Shown piece by piece: positions 3,736 through 5,772 of a DNA stretch of 5,772 bases. The DNA is from an uncultured Lachnospiraceae bacterium (GTDB lineage: Bacteria > Bacillota > Clostridia > Lachnospirales > Lachnospiraceae). The stretch lies in contig CANQQN010000122.1 of NCBI GenBank assembly GCA_947625995.1, positions 1 through 5,772 on the forward strand, in the 5' to 3' direction. Below the pieces are notes generated by a model. The model made no database searches, was not told where the DNA came from, and saw nothing but the letters and a program-made list of their open reading frames with translations. Both the position numbers and the translations under genes were made by a program. Within the stretch, counting starts at the first letter, position 1, and each line of letters opens with the position of its first letter.

Positions 3736-5772
3736 TTATAATTTTTCCAGTATCCGTACCACAAATTTGAGAATATTGAGCGCGTCGTCCACGGTGATCT
3801 GGCCGTTTCGGTCCGTATCCGCCAGTTTTATCTGCTCCTCTGTCAACGACTTCAGCTTCACGATGTGCTTCAGTACCTCCAGCGCGTCCTCTGTGGTGAC
3901 CGCGCCGTTCCTATTCGTATCTCCCATATCATACGCCGGGCTTTCCGTGGGCTTCGGTCCTTGGCTTGGCGCCGGACTCTCCACAGGCGTTTCGCTCTCC
4001 GTAGGCTTTGGCTCTTTGCTTGGCGCCGGGCTCTCCACAGGCGTTTCGCTCTCCGTAGGCTTCGGCTCTTTGCTTGGAGCCGGACTCTCCACAGGCGTTT
4101 CGCTCTCCGTGGGCTTCGGCTCCTGGCTCTCTACAGGTGTTTCGCTCTCCGTAGGCTTCGGTCCTTGGCTTGGCGTCGGGCTCTCTACGGGCGTTTCGCT
4201 CTCCGTGGGCCTTGGCTCCTGGCTTGGCGCTTGGCTCTCTACAGGCGTTTCGCTCTCCGTAGGCTTTGGTCCTTGGCTTGGCGCCGGACTCTCCACAGGC
4301 GTTTCGCTCTCCGTGGGCTTTGGCTCTTTGCTTGGCTCCGGCGTCTTATCCGGCGCTTCCGTCACATCAGGCTCTGTCCCGTTCATCAGCGCCTGTACCT
4401 GCGCGGCTGTCAGCGGCCGGTCGTAGAATTTGAAATCCGCCAGCCGGATCCCCTTTGCGGTCTTGTAATCATTCATCAGCAGGCCGCTCCACAGAGTGGA
4501 ATTGCCGCCGATATACAGCTTTGTATTTTCCAGTGACAAAAATTCCAAGATGGGCATTCCGTGACGATAATAGGAAGTATCGGAGGCAACCCTGCGGCTG
4601 ACCGTCCATCCGTAGCCCATGTTGAAGCCCTCGCCGTTCACCTTGTTGCTGTACTTGCTGTCGCCTGTAAGCGGCTTGTCAAAATAGTTGAAATTGTCCG
4701 TGCCGCAGGCTTTTCCGTCCACATAGGTCTGCACAAGATCATTCTGGATGATCACTGCCACAAAATGCCATTGTCCCTTTGCGGACGCAAGGGCCGTCCT
4801 TGTTCCGGATGTATTCGCGAAATAGTACAGATAATTCTTCTGCTGGAAATTATCCACTGTTTTTCCGTAAGTATTGGAATAGGGATTTTCGTCTCTGGCA
4901 GTGCCGTTGTCCTCGGAATACCCAAAGCCGGCCAAAGATGTGATCTGCAGTCCGCTGGTCACATCGCCCTCCCGCACCAGACTGTAAGTGCCGCCGTTAT
5001 CCTGATACCGGTTCTGATAGCCGTCCTCCGCGGCCTCCTCCAATCTGGGCCAGTCCTGAAAATGGACCGCGCGGTGGCTGCCGCTGAAGTTCAGCACCGG
5101 CGCTTCCTGACTGACATTGGAGGGAATATACTCCCAGTATGCGACGGTCACGCCCTTTGTCCACCGGGGATAACCGCCTACAAATTGAGGGGTCTCGGAA
5201 AAATCTTTGCCCGCAAATGGATTGTCGATTTCCAGATACCCGTTAGTCTTGTCTGAATTCTGCCCATTAAACTGGATCGCTTCCCCCTTCTGGTCATCCT
5301 GCACACGAGTGGGAGGATTGTCATTCTTGGAAGGCTTCGCCGTGGGGGCAGGCGCCAGCGAAGGCTTGGGCGTAGGCTTCGGTGTAGGCTCCGTGGACGG
5401 CATTGGCGTAGCCGTCGGTACCGGCGTTGCGTTGGGATCTATATTTTGAGGGCCGGCATATTTCTGCACCACAGTTGGCACATCATCCGCCTTGTCCACC
5501 AGATAAGGGTAGGGCGCCCGTTCAAAAGGCGTAGCATCCCCCGACGCCTTCGGGTGCTGCCCGCTGTCCTTCTTCCCGCTTGTCCCGTCGTATTTGTTGC
5601 CCCGGACTGTGATGGCGCAGGGATAGGTCTGTTCCGGATAGGAAAATTCATGCGGGTTGTTCACCTGATAAAAATAATTATTCTCCACCAGCACCGTGGC
5701 ATAACAGCCGGCGCCGATGCAGTAACTGTTGTTCTTGCAGGTATAGTAATTGTTGTATACATGCACCGTCCC
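3736..5772 (-). CDS. Secreted pectate lyase (PL1-type) with LamG-like domain, repeat linker and dockerin (5' partial)
   Basis: The frame is open to the window edge, so 678 C-terminal residues are visible and the true start, signal peptide and most of the catalytic domain lie outside. Counting from the edge, residues 1 to about 60 match the end of a family 1 polysaccharide lyase fold (GTVHVYNNYY, SYCIGAGCYATVLVENNYF). Enzymes of this family cleave pectate by beta-elimination; the expected catalytic Arg-containing motif would fall just upstream, unseen. About 113-152 is a Pro/Thr/Ala linker. About 162-465 is a LamG/concanavalin-like domain (VTVAYWEYIP, GQWHFVAVII, QTYVDG, DFKFYDRPLTAAQV), probably carbohydrate-binding. 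About 466-613 is a Pro/Thr/Ser/Glu linker with 18-residue repeats. 614-678 is a type I-like dockerin with two calcium-loop motifs, DTNRNGAVTTED (from 618) and DTDRNGQITVDD (from 652), predicted to dock to a cohesin. It lies 201 bases upstream of rpmG and appears to be a separate transcription unit. Confidence 0.87.
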   Translation of the reverse strand, partial: GTVHVYNNYYTCKNNSYCIGAGCYATVLVENNYFYQVNNPHEFSYPEQTYPCAITVRGNKYDGTSGKKDSGQHPKASGDATPFERAPYPYLVDKADDVPTVVQKYAGPQNIDPNATPVPTATPMPSTEPTPKPTPKPSLAPAPTAKPSKNDNPPTRVQDDQKGEAIQFNGQNSDKTNGYLEIDNPFAGKDFSETPQFVGGYPRWTKGVTVAYWEYIPSNVSQEAPVLNFSGSHRAVHFQDWPRLEEAAEDGYQNRYQDNGGTYSLVREGDVTSGLQITSLAGFGYSEDNGTARDENPYSNTYGKTVDNFQQKNYLYYFANTSGTRTALASAKGQWHFVAVIIQNDLVQTYVDGKACGTDNFNYFDKPLTGDSKYSNKVNGEGFNMGYGWTVSRRVASDTSYYRHGMPILEFLSLENTKLYIGGNSTLWSGLLMNDYKTAKGIRLADFKFYDRPLTAAQVQALMNGTEPDVTEAPDKTPEPSKEPKPTESETPVESPAPSQGPKPTESETPVESQAPSQEPRPTESETPVESPTPSQGPKPTESETPVESQEPKPTESETPVESPAPSKEPKPTESETPVESPAPSKEPKPTESETPVESPAPSQGPKPTESPAYDMGDTNRNGAVTTEDALEVLKHIVKLKSLTEEQIKLADTDRNGQITVDDALNILKFVVRILEKL
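3739..3933 (-). other. Dockerin domain coding region (two EF-hand-like repeats)
   Basis: The last 65 codons encode two 22-24-residue duplicated segments, each a calcium-binding loop (D-x-N/D-x-N-G, with Asp at position 12) followed by an amphipathic helix (ALEVLKHIVKL and ALNILKFVVRI). A short spacer, SLTEEQIKLA, separates them. Both loops have Asn at position 5, where Asp is the commonest residue, a substitution tolerated in dockerins. Dockerins bind cohesin modules on scaffoldins or cell-surface proteins; no cohesin is encoded in this window. Confidence 0.85.
3940..4323 (-). repeat. 54-bp tandem repeat array in the dockerin-proximal linker
   Basis: Seven tandem units of an 18-residue module, PKPTESETPVESPAPSQG with variants, are followed by a partial eighth (PKPTES). 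Six units are 54 bp. The fourth in reading order is 42 bp, having lost exactly four codons and so keeping frame. Variation is mostly Pro/Gln at position 13, Ala/Thr at 14 and KE/QG/QE at 17-18. The first and seventh units appear to differ by a single base, pointing to recent duplication or conversion. The encoded linker is extended, acidic and proline-rich, separating the LamG-like domain from the dockerin. Confidence 0.95.

Noticed and set aside
3940..4323. CRISPR-like array
   Set aside because: The units are contiguous, with no unique spacers, and stay in frame within a protein linker, so this is a coding tandem repeat.
3767..4536. Two long plus-strand frames opposite the repeat linker
   Set aside because: Their periodic sequences are direct complements of the 54-bp repeat array in the dockerin gene. 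Repeats that lack stop codons give long shadow frames, and neither has a convincing start signal.
4561..5256. Plus-strand frame of 231 codons opposite the LamG-like domain
   Set aside because: The minus-strand frame encodes a recognisable domain. The plus-strand product matches nothing I know and lacks a ribosome-binding site.

Overview
The window looks like core genome from a Gram-positive Clostridia bacterium, most likely a Lachnospiraceae-type gut or rumen anaerobe. Three things suggest this: the order rpmG-secE-nusG-rplK-rplA-rplJ-rplL, the style of the proteins (four-cysteine L33, a 67-residue single-helix SecE, L1 with HIRTGCDGRHAEQQIRG) and strong GGAGG ribosome-binding sites. A secreted, dockerin-bearing pectate lyase beside the operon fits a plant-fibre degrader. 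Species cannot be assigned. Every supported gene lies on the minus strand, so transcription runs from high to low coordinates.

Region 5772-3736 is the 3' part of a large secreted protein gene. It encodes the end of a family 1 pectate lyase domain, a Pro/Thr linker, a LamG/concanavalin-like domain, a 54-bp tandem-repeat linker and a C-terminal two-repeat dockerin. Its 5' end lies outside the window. Region 3735-3535 is intergenic. It holds a weak inverted repeat, an extended -10 promoter and a leader with two overlapping hairpins.

Region 3534-1411 is one closely spaced transcription unit: rpmG (GTG start), secE, nusG, rplK, rplA. It encodes L33, the translocase subunit SecE, the elongation factor NusG, and the L11 and L1 proteins of the 50S stalk regions. 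A hairpin sits between rplK and rplA, just upstream of the rplA ribosome-binding site.

Region 1410-1214 carries a near-consensus promoter, an L10 autoregulatory leader and an intrinsic terminator acting as attenuator. This controls rplJ (TTG start) and rplL, which encode the L10-L7/L12 stalk. rplL is followed by a second intrinsic terminator. A separate promoter then precedes a gene whose first six codons lie at positions 1-19. rpoB is the usual occupant of this place, but those residues do not identify it.

Most of the window is well-understood housekeeping DNA, and I see no clearly new system. The items most worth a second look are the modular pectate lyase-LamG-dockerin protein with its repeat linker, and the RNA structures in the rpmG leader, the rplK-rplA gap and the L10 leader.
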